A stretch of 64,000 bases of DNA from Cutibacterium granulosum (lineage in GTDB: Bacteria > Actinomycetota > Actinomycetes > Propionibacteriales > Propionibacteriaceae), in contig NZ_LT906441.1 in assembly GCF_900186975.1 (NCBI RefSeq), positions 930,001-994,000 on the forward strand. The letters are read 5' to 3'. Made by a program: the position numbers and the translations under genes. The notes below the pieces were generated by a model. It made no database searches. It saw only the letters and a list, made by a program, of their open reading frames with translations, and was not told the DNA's origin. This document shows positions 17,486-25,017 of this stretch, in pieces (positions within the stretch are counted from its first letter, which is position 1; the number at the start of each line of letters is the position of its first letter).

Positions 17486-18922
17486 TCACCTGACTGAGGG
17501 CTGAGCCTGGGCCGCGCGATCTGACTGGTCTGCCTCGGCAGGCTTGGCCAGCCACGCTGCCTTTTCGCTGTGCCCGGAGCGGATGAGATAGCTCAGTGCG
17601 ATGACGGCGAGCACGGCAACCAGACCCCAGGACAGGGCGTAAGGCCAGCGTGGTGGGGTGATCGGCGTTGAGGTACCGTGTTGGGGAAAGGCCACCGCGA
17701 CCAGAGACGTGAGTAGCGGGACGAACATGGCGCTGGCAAGATTCTCGACGATGACGGATGATCCCGCGATGGCCTCGATGGGGATGCCGTCGGGGACGAT
17801 GGGGTCCTCGAAGAGGGTGCTGAGGACGTCGAGGTAGACGACCCCCATGCCGATCCCGGCGCTGATCCACAGCACCATCATGGCCTGGAAGGGTGGCAGA
17901 CCGGCCATCCGGGTGGCCAGAGCGATGGTGATGAGGGTCGACGCGGTGATGATGAGCCCGACGCCCACCCCGATCCGGATGAGGTAATGACGTGGATTCT
18001 TGGTGGGTTTGAGGCCGGCGAGTACGCCGGTGATGGCCCATCCGAGTCCGCCGCCGAGAATGATGTAGCCGAGGTCCTTGGCGTCACCGCCGAAGAGGTC
18101 GTGGTAGCTCAGCGTGACCAGCTCGTTGGCGGAGTAGTAGGCGCCGGTGAGGAAGAACAGACCTGCCAGGGCGTGCAGGCGGATGCCACCCGTGGTGAAA
18201 GTGTGCGGCGGCATGGAGATGATGGCCACCCAGCCCAGGATGAGGAATCCTGCGATCATGAGGACGTATTTCCACGGTGAGGGCACCGGGACGATTATGA
18301 GGGTGATGCCGATGGCGATGAGCCCGGTGGCCTTGAGGGGCATGGGGGAGTCGTCGCTGTGCTGGTCGGCGTCGAGGTTCTCGGCGATGACGATCCGCGC
18401 CGCGAGCAGGAAGGGCAGGTAACACAGCATCGCCCAGCGCCAGGAGAGCAGGTGGGTGACCCATGCGGCGTAGCTCGGGCCGACAATGGATGCGATGATC
18501 CAGCTGGCCGAGTTGAAAGCCAGGGTGAGTTGACGAGCTCGCCCGGTCAGTCCGACGGCGACGGCACCGATGGACGTCATGGCCAGGCAGGCCCCAGCGA
18601 ATCCGCGGATCGCGCGGCCGATGAGAAAGACCCAAATGGTGGGGGCGGTGGCACTGATGATGGCCCCGACGATGAGGGCCGCTGTGGCCGTCAGGAGGAT
18701 TCTCGGAAGTCGGCAGCGTCTGAGAAAGGTGGCACCGATGGGCAGGCCGACCATGGTGGAGAGGGATCCGACCCCGGTGATGACGCCGTACATGTCCTGG
18801 GCGTCGAGGTCGGCCGCCATGATCGGCAGGATGAGCTGGGTGAGGTAGGTCTGCATCCCGCCGATGAGTTCCAAGACGATGATGCAGATCGCCAGGACGA
18901 GGGAGTTCTTCTTCATCGTCAT
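17486..18922 (-). CDS. Major facilitator superfamily transporter
   Basis: A 478-aa inner-membrane transporter with 12 to 14 hydrophobic segments. The loop between helices 2 and 3 reads GLPIGATFLRRCRLPRILL, a variant of the MFS GxxxD(R/K)xGR motif, and FLIGRAIRGFAGA follows in helix 4. The long form with late helices resembles drug-efflux MFS proteins of the 14-helix group. ATG at 18922 (MTMKKNSL) or 18916 fits the first helix; the frame stays open upstream, but that part is Arg/Pro-rich shadow overlapping a cupin remnant. The substrate is unknown. Confidence 0.85.
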   Translation of the reverse strand: MTMKKNSLVLAICIIVLELIGGMQTYLTQLILPIMAADLDAQDMYGVITGVGSLSTMVGLPIGATFLRRCRLPRILLTATAALIVGAIISATAPTIWVFLIGRAIRGFAGACLAMTSIGAVAVGLTGRARQLTLAFNSASWIIASIVGPSYAAWVTHLLSWRWAMLCYLPFLLAARIVIAENLDADQHSDDSPMPLKATGLIAIGITLIIVPVPSPWKYVLMIAGFLILGWVAIISMPPHTFTTGGIRLHALAGLFFLTGAYYSANELVTLSYHDLFGGDAKDLGYIILGGGLGWAITGVLAGLKPTKNPRHYLIRIGVGVGLIITASTLITIALATRMAGLPPFQAMMVLWISAGIGMGVVYLDVLSTLFEDPIVPDGIPIEAIAGSSVIVENLASAMFVPLLTSLVAVAFPQHGTSTPITPPRWPYALSWGLVAVLAVIALSYLIRSGHSEKAAWLAKPAEADQSDRAAQAQPSVR

Positions 18923-18978
18923 GGGCGAGTCTGGGGTGTCATCGGGGGGGCTCCTGGTCTGGGTCGACGCTGGGTTAC

Positions 18979-19160
18979 TCAAGTATGCAGATCGTTTGCT
19001 CTCTTGGCAGGCTGGACGCTCCATTGCGGCGGGACGTCGACCCCGGACTTCTCGTCCTTGGCAGCAGTCTCGATGGCTGGATCGGCCTCGGTGAGGCTGT
19101 CGTTGCCCCACGATCTCGACCAATTCATTCTATGTGGTGGGTAAAATACGAAAAGGCGAA
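18979..19160 (-). pseudogene. Internally deleted cupin gene remnant (upstream region joined to last 30 codons)
   Basis: The minus strand encodes ETAAKDEKSGVDVPPQWSVQ...ANDLHT followed by a stop, which closely matches the end of the intact cupin protein encoded at 21843-22319 (ETAAKAEEDEKSGADVPPEWSVQ...DDLHA). Immediately upstream, about 19097-19140, it resembles the intact gene's upstream region near 22405-22440 (TTGCCCCACGATCTCGA versus TTGCCCCACAATCTCGA). The central 120 or so codons are missing. It is therefore a second, internally deleted copy. Confidence 0.7.
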
Positions 19161-19419
19161 CACGGGAACCGTGGCGATGAACCGTTGTGGTAGAGACGAA
19201 CAACGCACCAGGAAATGACGTCCTTGTGCCGTGAAAAATAATCTGAAAGGAGCCTAGCCTGTTCACATATCAGGCGGTGTGGGTGGGAAGTCCAACATCC
19301 TTTGTCCCTGGAGATGCTTCCCGGGGAACATGTACGCAGGCTAGCCATGCGCAGCTTCCTGATTGACTCGCATGATGAGATCGGGTGCTCCTCAGATGTG
19401 TCGAGTTAGGATTGCCGAC

Positions 19420-19983
19420 ATGACTGCTCTTGCTGTGGGTCCGGTCGCTTTGCGTCCTCTCAAACTGACCGACGCGCCTAAGCTGCGCGCCATCGTCGAC
19501 GAGGAGAGTTGGCAGGGCAATTCCACCCCGTTTCCAACGTCTGACGATCAGATGCGCGACCATCTCCGGTCACTGATCGAGGCGGACAATTTCGAGATGT
19601 ATGCCGTCGAACTTGACGGACGGTTCGTTGGCCGGACCGGTCTGTATGACATTGTTCCGGGGATTCGTTGCCAGATCGGGTACACCATTTATGGTCGTAA
19701 CGTGTGGGGCACGGTGGTGAACCCGTCTGCGAAGCTGATGTTGTTCCGGCGTGCCTTTGAGGACTTTGGTATGCACCGGGTCGCCCTGCGCTGTGATCAT
19801 CGCAATACCCGCTCTCGTTCGGCGATTGCCCGGCTTGGGGCACAGCTTGAAGGCACGCTGCGATCTTTCCGTCCGGCGGCTGACGGAACCATCGCCGATA
19901 TTGATTACTTCTCGGTAATCCGCGCTGAGTGGCCCGGTGTTGAAGCCGGGTTGGAGGAGAGGATCGCCCGGTATCAGGGCTAA
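19420..19983 (+). CDS. GNAT-family N-acetyltransferase (RimJ/RimL-like)
   Basis: The 187-aa protein begins TALAVGPVALRPLKLTDAPKL, the usual opening of RimJ/RimL-type acetyltransferases. The acetyl-CoA region is IGYTIYGRNVWGTVVNPSAKLML, and the C-terminal block HRVALRCDHRNTRSRSAIARLGAQLEGTLR is the hallmark of the group that acetylates protein N-termini or small amines. In place of the standard Q/RxxGxG/A loop it has GRNVWGTVV, as in several RimJ relatives. ATG at 19420 was chosen over an upstream ATG because homology-like sequence starts here. The target is unknown. Confidence 0.82.
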   Translation: MTALAVGPVALRPLKLTDAPKLRAIVDEESWQGNSTPFPTSDDQMRDHLRSLIEADNFEMYAVELDGRFVGRTGLYDIVPGIRCQIGYTIYGRNVWGTVVNPSAKLMLFRRAFEDFGMHRVALRCDHRNTRSRSAIARLGAQLEGTLRSFRPAADGTIADIDYFSVIRAEWPGVEAGLEERIARYQG

Positions 19984-20084
19984 GGCTGGGATCGATTTGC
20001 GGTGCCTCACTGTCACGTCCCCGCGAGATGGGGGCCCTCGCCTCATGTAGTTTTCCCGTGAAATCTGGGGTTAACTGGCGCGGC

Positions 20085-20574
20085 GGATGCCGGTGACGTT
20101 CACCGTCTGACAGAACTCGCCTTTCACCGTGAACCCGCAGTGAGTAACCATGTCGACCTCGAAGAACCCGGGTTCGGATTCGACCTGGGCACCGGCTGTG
20201 CCGATGGTGATCGCGTTGGGCAGCCTTCGGCCTCCATCGCGTCGAGCAAGTCGTTCATCGATACCGCCAAGTACTTGCCGCACAACCCGCCACTGGTCGC
20301 CCACACGGTGGGCAGGATTGTGTGGGCGTCGGAGGAGTACTTGCAGCCCTTGGTACGGCGTGTGTCCATGACCCTGACGGTGGCGCTCGCGCGGCTCTTG
20401 GGCTGGCCCATCCTGGCTCACAGTTGCTGGCGGGTGTGGTCGCGGTTCCAGCCGGTCACCTCGACCACCTGATCCACGATGCCCTTTGTCCTTTGTCGAC
20501 GTCGACGCATAGGCGGCCGCGTAATTCTTGGTCACCTCATAGCAAGCCTGCATTGACACCCCCTCACCATCCAT
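20085..20574 (-). pseudogene. Degenerate DDE/integrase-core transposase relic
   Basis: Three frames on the minus strand add up to the start of an integrase-core transposase. VTKNYAAAYASTSTKDKG then DQVVEVTGWNRDHTRQQL is the N-terminal region, TVWATSGGLCGKYLAVSMNDLLDAMEAEG the middle, and EPGFFEVDMVTHCG..KGEFCQTVNVT the first catalytic Asp region. At least two frameshifts separate them, and everything after the first catalytic block is missing. No terminal inverted repeats were found. The relic lies directly next to the abiF-like gene. Confidence 0.75.
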
Positions 20575-20659
20575 ACCCTTGGTCGTCGCTGTTGCCTGAC
20601 GCTTTCACGCGGAAAAGTGTGTGAGGCACGGGCCCTGTTTATGCGGGGACCATGCGTGA

Positions 20660-20683
20660 GTCTCGTCGTGGCGTTGACGAGAC
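20660..20683 (+). promoter_or_regulatory. Perfect 8-bp inverted repeat overlapping the abiF -35 region
   Basis: GTCTCGTC (20660-20667) and GACGAGAC (20676-20683) are exact reverse complements around an 8-nt loop. The right arm overlaps the -35 hexamer at 20674-20679, so this is more likely a protein operator than a transcribed hairpin. Confidence 0.5.
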
Positions 20684-20702
20684 GGCTACGTTGACGTACT
20701 AT
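20674..20702 (+). promoter_or_regulatory. Sigma-70-type promoter of the abiF-like locus
   Basis: TTGACG at 20674-20679 is separated by exactly 17 nt from TACTAT at 20697-20702. Transcription would begin near 20709, immediately before the structured leader at 20709-20785. Confidence 0.6.
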
Positions 20703-20708
20703 GAGATG

Positions 20709-20785
20709 TGATAGATCCCCGGTCAGGCCTCTAGTCTCGCGAGGGACAATGCACAAATGACCGGGGCCTTTCAGTGTCTAGAAAG
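20709..20785 (+). ncRNA. Candidate structured RNA leading into the abiF-like gene
   Basis: A perfect 9-bp stem, CCCCGGTCA (20717-20725) with TGACCGGGG (20758-20766), encloses an inner hairpin. The inner hairpin pairs GTCTC at 20734-20738 with GAGGGAC-type bases at 20743-20747 (one G-U) and closes on a GCGA tetraloop at 20739-20742. A third hairpin pairs CTTTC (20768-20772) with GAAAG (20781-20785), which would cover the ribosome site of the ATG at 20789. Comparative genomics has described an abiF RNA motif upstream of abiF genes; this resembles it by position, but family membership is unverified. Confidence 0.55.
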
Positions 20786-20788
20786 CTC

Positions 20789-21730
20789 ATGGTTAAGCGC
20801 TGGTTCAGTTACGACGAACAAGTTGAACTGCTTCAAGAACGCGGTTTGACCGTAACTGATACCGCAACAGCAGCTGATTTCCTATCTCGCGTGAACTACT
20901 ACCGGCTCTCGGGATATTTCCGGTACTGGCAAGTGGACCCTACGGCGGGCGACGATCGTTTCCTCGATGGTTCATCCTTCGAAGTAATTCAGCGTCTCTA
21001 CGAAGCGGAGCAAGACCTAGTTGCGGTTTGCGACGAAGTCCTCCACCCGATCGAGGTTCTCCTGAGAACCCGGTTCGCCTACTACTACGCACAGAAAGTC
21101 GGGTCGATTGGAGCATTCGCTCGGGGTGAGGGATTCACGCAATCGCCTGGTCGTGATGGCGAACGTGTAGAAGAACATGCGTTGTCGAATCTGGACCGGA
21201 GCAAGGAGACCTTTGTGTCTCACTACCGTGACGAGATCAAGACGGGTAATGCTTACAGCACGGAAGCGTACGCACGCATGCCCATCTGGGTAGCTGTGGA
21301 GGCCTTCTCGTTTGGAAGTCTGTCCAGGCTCATCGAGGCTTCAAGCAAGTCCGGAGTGCTGCAAGACGTGGCGATTTCGATGAACGTCTCTCCAACGACG
21401 CTGCCAAGTCAAGTCCGATCATTTGTCTACCTGCGCAACCGCAACGCTCACTGCGCGAAGCTGTGGAACCACTCTGTTCTCGACCGCCCAGGGGTCCTTT
21501 CTAACATTGCCCGGCGAGCCAAGCGAGACCATCGCCAGTTCAGCGATCACTCGATCTACAAGATCTTCGTAGCGCTTGACCAAGTCGCTACCAAGACTGG
21601 CCTTCAACAGGACTGGCTTGCCAACCGCGTCGAGCCAATCCTTGCCACGAACGCGCTTCTCGCAGCAGGTATCGCAACCCCAGCCCGCTACGGAGAAATG
21701 CCGCAGCAGCTACTCGTCCCCGGCCACTAG
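20789..21730 (+). CDS. AbiD/AbiF-like abortive-infection protein (Abi_2, HEPN superfamily)
   Basis: The 313-aa protein (318 if GTG at 20774 is used) opens VKRWFSYDEQVELLQERGLTV, and then LSRVNYYRLSGYFRYWQ, the diagnostic Abi_2 segment for phage abortive-infection proteins AbiD/AbiF. Near the C-terminus FVYLRNRNAHCAKLWN contains RNRNAH, an Rx4H pattern typical of HEPN ribonucleases. The protein probably cleaves RNA on phage infection or acts as a toxin. Base composition is less GC-rich than its neighbours, and it abuts a transposase relic, so it is probably acquired. GAAAG just before ATG 20789 favours that start, but it lies in the third leader hairpin. Confidence 0.85.
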   Translation: MVKRWFSYDEQVELLQERGLTVTDTATAADFLSRVNYYRLSGYFRYWQVDPTAGDDRFLDGSSFEVIQRLYEAEQDLVAVCDEVLHPIEVLLRTRFAYYYAQKVGSIGAFARGEGFTQSPGRDGERVEEHALSNLDRSKETFVSHYRDEIKTGNAYSTEAYARMPIWVAVEAFSFGSLSRLIEASSKSGVLQDVAISMNVSPTTLPSQVRSFVYLRNRNAHCAKLWNHSVLDRPGVLSNIARRAKRDHRQFSDHSIYKIFVALDQVATKTGLQQDWLANRVEPILATNALLAAGIATPARYGEMPQQLLVPGH

Positions 21731-21842
21731 TTCTTCACGGCCCTCAGGTCTTTCAGTAGTAGTCGTCAGCGGACAGGCCCGCCGTCTACACAGTCGGGTG
21801 GGCAGGCGGTGATCGCCGCCTGCCCTGGACGGATGGTGCTTC

Positions 21843-22319
21843 TCAGGCGTGCAGATCGTCGGCGGTCTTGTCGGGTTGGACGCTCCACTCCGGTGGGACG
21901 TCGGCTCCGGACTTTTCGTCCTCCTCAGCCTTGGCGGCGGTCTCCTGGACGATGCCCGGGGTGTGGTGGACCGGGGCGTAGATGGCGTAGACCTGCATCG
22001 GCTCGTCACCGGTGTTGATGACGTCGTGCCAGGTGCCGACCGGGACCTGGACGGACCAGCCGTCGCTGACGTCCTGCTGGAAGTCGAGCTGATCCTCAGC
22101 CGGTCCCATGACGCAGCGCCCCTTGCCGGAGTCCAGGCGCAGGAACTGATCGGTGTCGGGGTGGGCCTCCAGGCCGATGGACTCTCCCACCGGGATGGAC
22201 ATGAGCGTCACCTGCAGGTACTTACCGGTCCAGGCGGTGGTGCGGTAGTTCGTGTTCTCCTTCGTTGCGGTCTCGATGTCGAAGGCGTTCGGTTTGGGGC
22301 CGTTGTCGTTGATCTTCAT
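21843..22319 (-). CDS. Cupin-domain protein
   Basis: The 158-aa protein has both cupin motifs in a small single barrel. Motif 1 is GESIGLEAHPDTDQFLRLDSGKG, with two possible metal-binding His/Glu positions partly replaced by Asp and Gln. Motif 2 is VPVGTWHDVINTGDEPMQVYAIYAP, with the conserved His. A charged C-terminal tail, EEDEKSGADVPPEWSVQ, ends the protein. Function is unknown; such cupins bind small molecules or isomerise sugars. ATG at 22319 follows GGAAAGCG. The frame stays open upstream across a triple TGTGGCCAG repeat, which is noncoding. A deleted second copy exists at 18979-19160. Confidence 0.8.
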   Translation of the reverse strand: MKINDNGPKPNAFDIETATKENTNYRTTAWTGKYLQVTLMSIPVGESIGLEAHPDTDQFLRLDSGKGRCVMGPAEDQLDFQQDVSDGWSVQVPVGTWHDVINTGDEPMQVYAIYAPVHHTPGIVQETAAKAEEDEKSGADVPPEWSVQPDKTADDLHA

Positions 22320-22439
22320 GGTCAACGCTTCCTTTCCTGGTGAGATTCGTGCTGCGGGTGTGGGCCAGTGACCGGTCGCGCCGATCGGATTGGTATCTGC
22401 AAGGCAGCCATTGCCCCACAATCTCGATGGATCCAGCCT

Positions 22440-22466
22440 ATGTGGCCAGTGTGGCCAGTGTGGCCA
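22440..22466. repeat. Three tandem 9-bp units upstream of the cupin gene
   Basis: The unit TGTGGCCAG is repeated three times head to tail from 22440 to 22466. It lies about 120 nt upstream of the cupin start, where a variable-number repeat could affect expression. Confidence 0.7.
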
Positions 22467-22545
22467 GACTATCCTGCCCACCCACCTTGACGACATGTTC
22501 GACAATTCCAAGGGGTCTAGGCCTCTCTAGAGGAGAGTACGTGCT

Positions 22546-22707
22546 GTGTCGGCTCACTTCGACATGGAGATCCACGACGACGAGTTCCAGTCCGGCGTTC
22601 CCGCGGACAAGCAGCCGACGGTCTCCGACGTCCTGAACATCTGGCGTGAGAGGTACAAAAGGCCGCCAGGGAGGAGTCTCGGCGCTGTGATCATGGCGAG
22701 GGGCTAG
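22546..22707 (+). CDS. Small hypothetical protein (53 aa)
   Basis: A GTG start at 22546 lies about 10 nt after GAGGAG and reads VSAHFDMEIHDDEFQSGVPA, then QPTVSDVLNIWRERYKRPPG to a stop at 22705-22707. The composition is balanced and protein-like, unlike the shadow frames around it. It overlaps the end of the convergent membrane-protein gene by 4 nt. It could also be the surviving end of a larger decayed gene. I do not recognise a family. Confidence 0.35.
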   Translation: MSAHFDMEIHDDEFQSGVPADKQPTVSDVLNIWRERYKRPPGRSLGAVIMARG

Positions 22708-23120
22708 GACTTCTTCTTCCGGGTGTCCCGGATCCCCTGGATGAGGATCGCGAGGATCCCGATCACCATGACCCACGCCATTTCCCCGACGGCGCCGTAC
22801 CACGGTTGGATGAGGGCGGTGAGGGCGAGGACGATGAGAGCCCACGCGGCGAGGATGAGCGTCAGGATGAGCAAACGTGCAGCTCGTGTCTGGCCCGGTT
22901 TGCCTCCGCCGCGGGGGAACATTCGGTTCTCGCCAACCAGTTCCAGCAGGATCTCGCCGGGGATTCCGATGAGCAGGACTCCGACGAACATCCTCAGCGA
23001 CCAGCGCCAACCGATGAAGATCGCCACGATCGCGAACACCACGGCCATGCAGATCGTAAACGCGACGGTGCCCGCAAAGATCCTCTCAGCGCGGGACGGT
23101 TCCTTCTCCTCGATGGTCAT
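22704..23120 (-). CDS. Small membrane protein, four predicted helices
   Basis: A 138-aa protein begins MTIEEKEPSRAERIFAGTVAF and has hydrophobic segments near residues 15-35, 40-58, 80-105 and 112-130, ending in a basic RDTRKKKS tail that suggests a cytoplasmic C-terminus. ATG at 23120 follows AGGAAG closely; an alternative ATG at 23153 would add 11 residues. No family is recognised and no partner gene lies on the same strand. Confidence 0.55.
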   Translation of the reverse strand: MTIEEKEPSRAERIFAGTVAFTICMAVVFAIVAIFIGWRWSLRMFVGVLLIGIPGEILLELVGENRMFPRGGGKPGQTRAARLLILTLILAAWALIVLALTALIQPWYGAVGEMAWVMVIGILAILIQGIRDTRKKKS

Positions 23121-23577
23121 GACTTCCTCACACTCGCTCGCCAGCGTCGTCACGCACGTGGCTGACGACCTGCTCTGACAAGGCCAAGTGTCCTCCAGGA
23201 AGGCTCACGACCAAACCGAGGGGCTCCAGGCCGGACTGGGGATGCTACGAGACGTGTCCGTATGGAGGGTATGGGGATCAGTTGCACCGAATCCGTCGGC
23301 TCCTATCTCGATGAGGGTTCCGGGGCCGACGCCGACTCCGATACGAATGATGAGGTCCACCCAGTCGAGCATGATTCCTTCCAAGATTCGGGCAGGGCGG
23401 CACCAGGGGACAGTGAAATGTGTGGCACATACCCGTTGGACAATGAGGGGGGCAGGACACGCGGATGTGCGAGTCCTGGAGCAAAGGCGCTCTGACCAGC
23501 CCGAACAGCCTCAGCAGAAGGTGAGGTGGGACGACTCAACGATCAGTGGTGCGGTGGAGGGCCTCTATTCTGACGCC
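23121..23577. other. Spacer without a supported gene
   Basis: This holds the upstream regions of the small membrane protein and the nucleoside hydrolase. Long open frames here are Arg/Pro/Ser-rich and lack ribosome sites. A minus-strand stretch around 23300-23400 (WVDLIIRIGVGVGPGTLIEI) looks protein-like and may be a decayed fragment. Confidence 0.3.
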
Positions 23578-24546
23578 ATGCCCACACGTTTCTTGCCGGT
23601 TCTGCTCGATTGCGACCCTGGGATTGACGACGCGTTCGCGCTGGCCTACCTGGCGTGCCGCGACGATGTCGAGACCGTCGGGGTGGTGACGACAGCTGGC
23701 AATGTCGGTCAGGACGACGTGCTGCGCAATGCCCTGGGGCTGACCGAGCTGCTCGGGATGGATGCCCCGGTGGCGCGTGGGGCGGACGCGCCCCTCGTCG
23801 AGCCGGTGATGACCGCCGAGGAGACCCATGGACCCCACGGTTTGGGGCATGCCCAGCTGGGGGACTGCGGACGTCACCCCGATGGGCGCAGCGGTGCGCA
23901 ACTGTGGGTGGATCTTGCCCGGAAATACCCCGGCGAGCTGGTCGGCATCGTCACCGGGCCGCTGACGAACCTCGCGCTGGCGCTGCGGGAAGAACCGGAC
24001 TTGCCGCAGTTGTTGCGGGGGCTGCACGTCATGGGTGGAGCGATCAACCACCGTGGCAACACCGGCCCGACGAGCGAGTGGAACATCGCGGTGGACCCGG
24101 AGGCCGGCCATGAGGTGTTCGAGGCATGGGGGAAGGCGTCCAAACGGGTCGTGCTTGGGGCGTTGCAGGCCACTGAGGTCATCAGGCTGGACGAGAGGGA
24201 TCGTCGGGCTGTGAAGGAGCTAGGGGAACATCCGGTTGTGAAAGTCTTGGCCGACGCGCTGAGGTTCTACTTCGAGTTCCACGAGGCTGACGGGTTGGGA
24301 TGGTGTGCGTACTTGCACGACCCGCTCGTCGTCGCCAATGCGGTGACCGGGAGATTTGCGACGACGCGGCCACTGGCCGTCGACGTCGAGCTGACCGGGA
24401 CGCTCACCCGTGGCCAGACCGTCGGTGACGAGATGGGGCGGTGGGGCAAGGAGCCCAACGTCGACCTGCTGTGTGACGTCGACGCCGAACGGTTTATTGA
24501 GCACCTCATCTCGACGTTGCGGGAGGGGCTAGGCGCCGGGCGCTGA
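23578..24546 (+). CDS. Inosine-uridine-preferring nucleoside hydrolase family protein
   Basis: This 322-aa enzyme would hydrolyse the N-glycosidic bond of ribonucleosides for salvage. The N-terminal motif LLDCDPGIDDAFAL (residues 8-21) is the family's Ca2+-binding DxDxxxDD signature. GIVTGPLTNLALALREEP and the NIAVDPEAGHEVFEAW block, and the late HDPLVVANAV calcium-ligand region, are all intact. ATG at 23578 (MPTRFLPVLLDCDPG) is set by the motif, which lies at the start of all family members; upstream open reading is shadow. It stands alone, so substrate specificity remains open. Confidence 0.92.
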   Translation: MPTRFLPVLLDCDPGIDDAFALAYLACRDDVETVGVVTTAGNVGQDDVLRNALGLTELLGMDAPVARGADAPLVEPVMTAEETHGPHGLGHAQLGDCGRHPDGRSGAQLWVDLARKYPGELVGIVTGPLTNLALALREEPDLPQLLRGLHVMGGAINHRGNTGPTSEWNIAVDPEAGHEVFEAWGKASKRVVLGALQATEVIRLDERDRRAVKELGEHPVVKVLADALRFYFEFHEADGLGWCAYLHDPLVVANAVTGRFATTRPLAVDVELTGTLTRGQTVGDEMGRWGKEPNVDLLCDVDAERFIEHLISTLREGLGAGR

Positions 24547-24607
24547 GATCAGGCGGCGTTTGGAACGAGCGGTCGACGAGCCTCTGGTAAGAGCAGGGGA
24601 TGCCTCA

Positions 24608-24637
24608 TTGAACTACTATGCAATGCAAGGTACATTG
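24608..24637 (+). promoter_or_regulatory. Promoter and candidate PadR operator
   Basis: TTGAAC (24608-24613), a 17-nt spacer, and TACATT (24631-24636) form a good promoter. The inverted repeat CAATG (24621-24625) / CATTG (24633-24637) overlaps the spacer and -10 box, the position expected for autorepression by the PadR protein encoded 33 nt downstream. Confidence 0.5.
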
Positions 24638-24669
24638 TTAGTCAAGCTACTTGGTTGAGGAGGAAAACC

Positions 24670-25017
24670 GTGGCGGAACGACAACTGCGCAAGGGTGCGC
24701 TCGAACTCGTCGTCCTCGGGTTGCTGGCGAGCAAACCGTCCTACGGAGGGGAACTCGTGGACAGGCTCGAGAAGGAGACGGATCTGGGCGTGTCTCAGGG
24801 GACGCTGTACCCGTTGCTCAACCGACTGCGTCGCGGTGATCTGGTTTCGACCGAGTGGCAGGAGTCGCCGTCAGGGCCTCCGCGCAAGATCTATCGCCTG
24901 ACTGCCACCGGTCGAGGCTACCTGACAGAGCTCATCGATGAGTGGTCGCGCATCGCAGCCGCCGTCGACCGTGCCACCAACGATAACCACAACACTTCTG
25001 GCAAGGAGAGATCATGA
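24670..25017 (+). CDS. PadR-family transcriptional regulator
   Basis: A 115-aa winged-helix regulator with RKGALELVVLGLLASKPSYGGELVDRLE at the N-terminus, the GTLYPLLNRLRRGDLV recognition region and the RKIYRLTATGRGYLTEL wing, all diagnostic of PadR proteins. GTG at 24670 follows an excellent GAGGAGGAAAA site. It overlaps the next gene by 4 nt and probably represses its own operon with the two membrane proteins downstream. PadR proteins of this size often respond to drugs, phenolics or cell-envelope stress; the signal here is unknown. Confidence 0.9.
   Translation: MAERQLRKGALELVVLGLLASKPSYGGELVDRLEKETDLGVSQGTLYPLLNRLRRGDLVSTEWQESPSGPPRKIYRLTATGRGYLTELIDEWSRIAAAVDRATNDNHNTSGKERS

Noticed and set aside
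20660-20683. Leader hairpin of the abiF transcript
   Set aside because: It overlaps the -35 box, so it is upstream of the predicted transcription start; treated as a possible operator instead.
23188-23577. N-terminal extension of the nucleoside hydrolase
   Set aside because: Family members begin at the calcium-binding DCDPG motif; the extension is Arg/Pro-rich without homology-like features.
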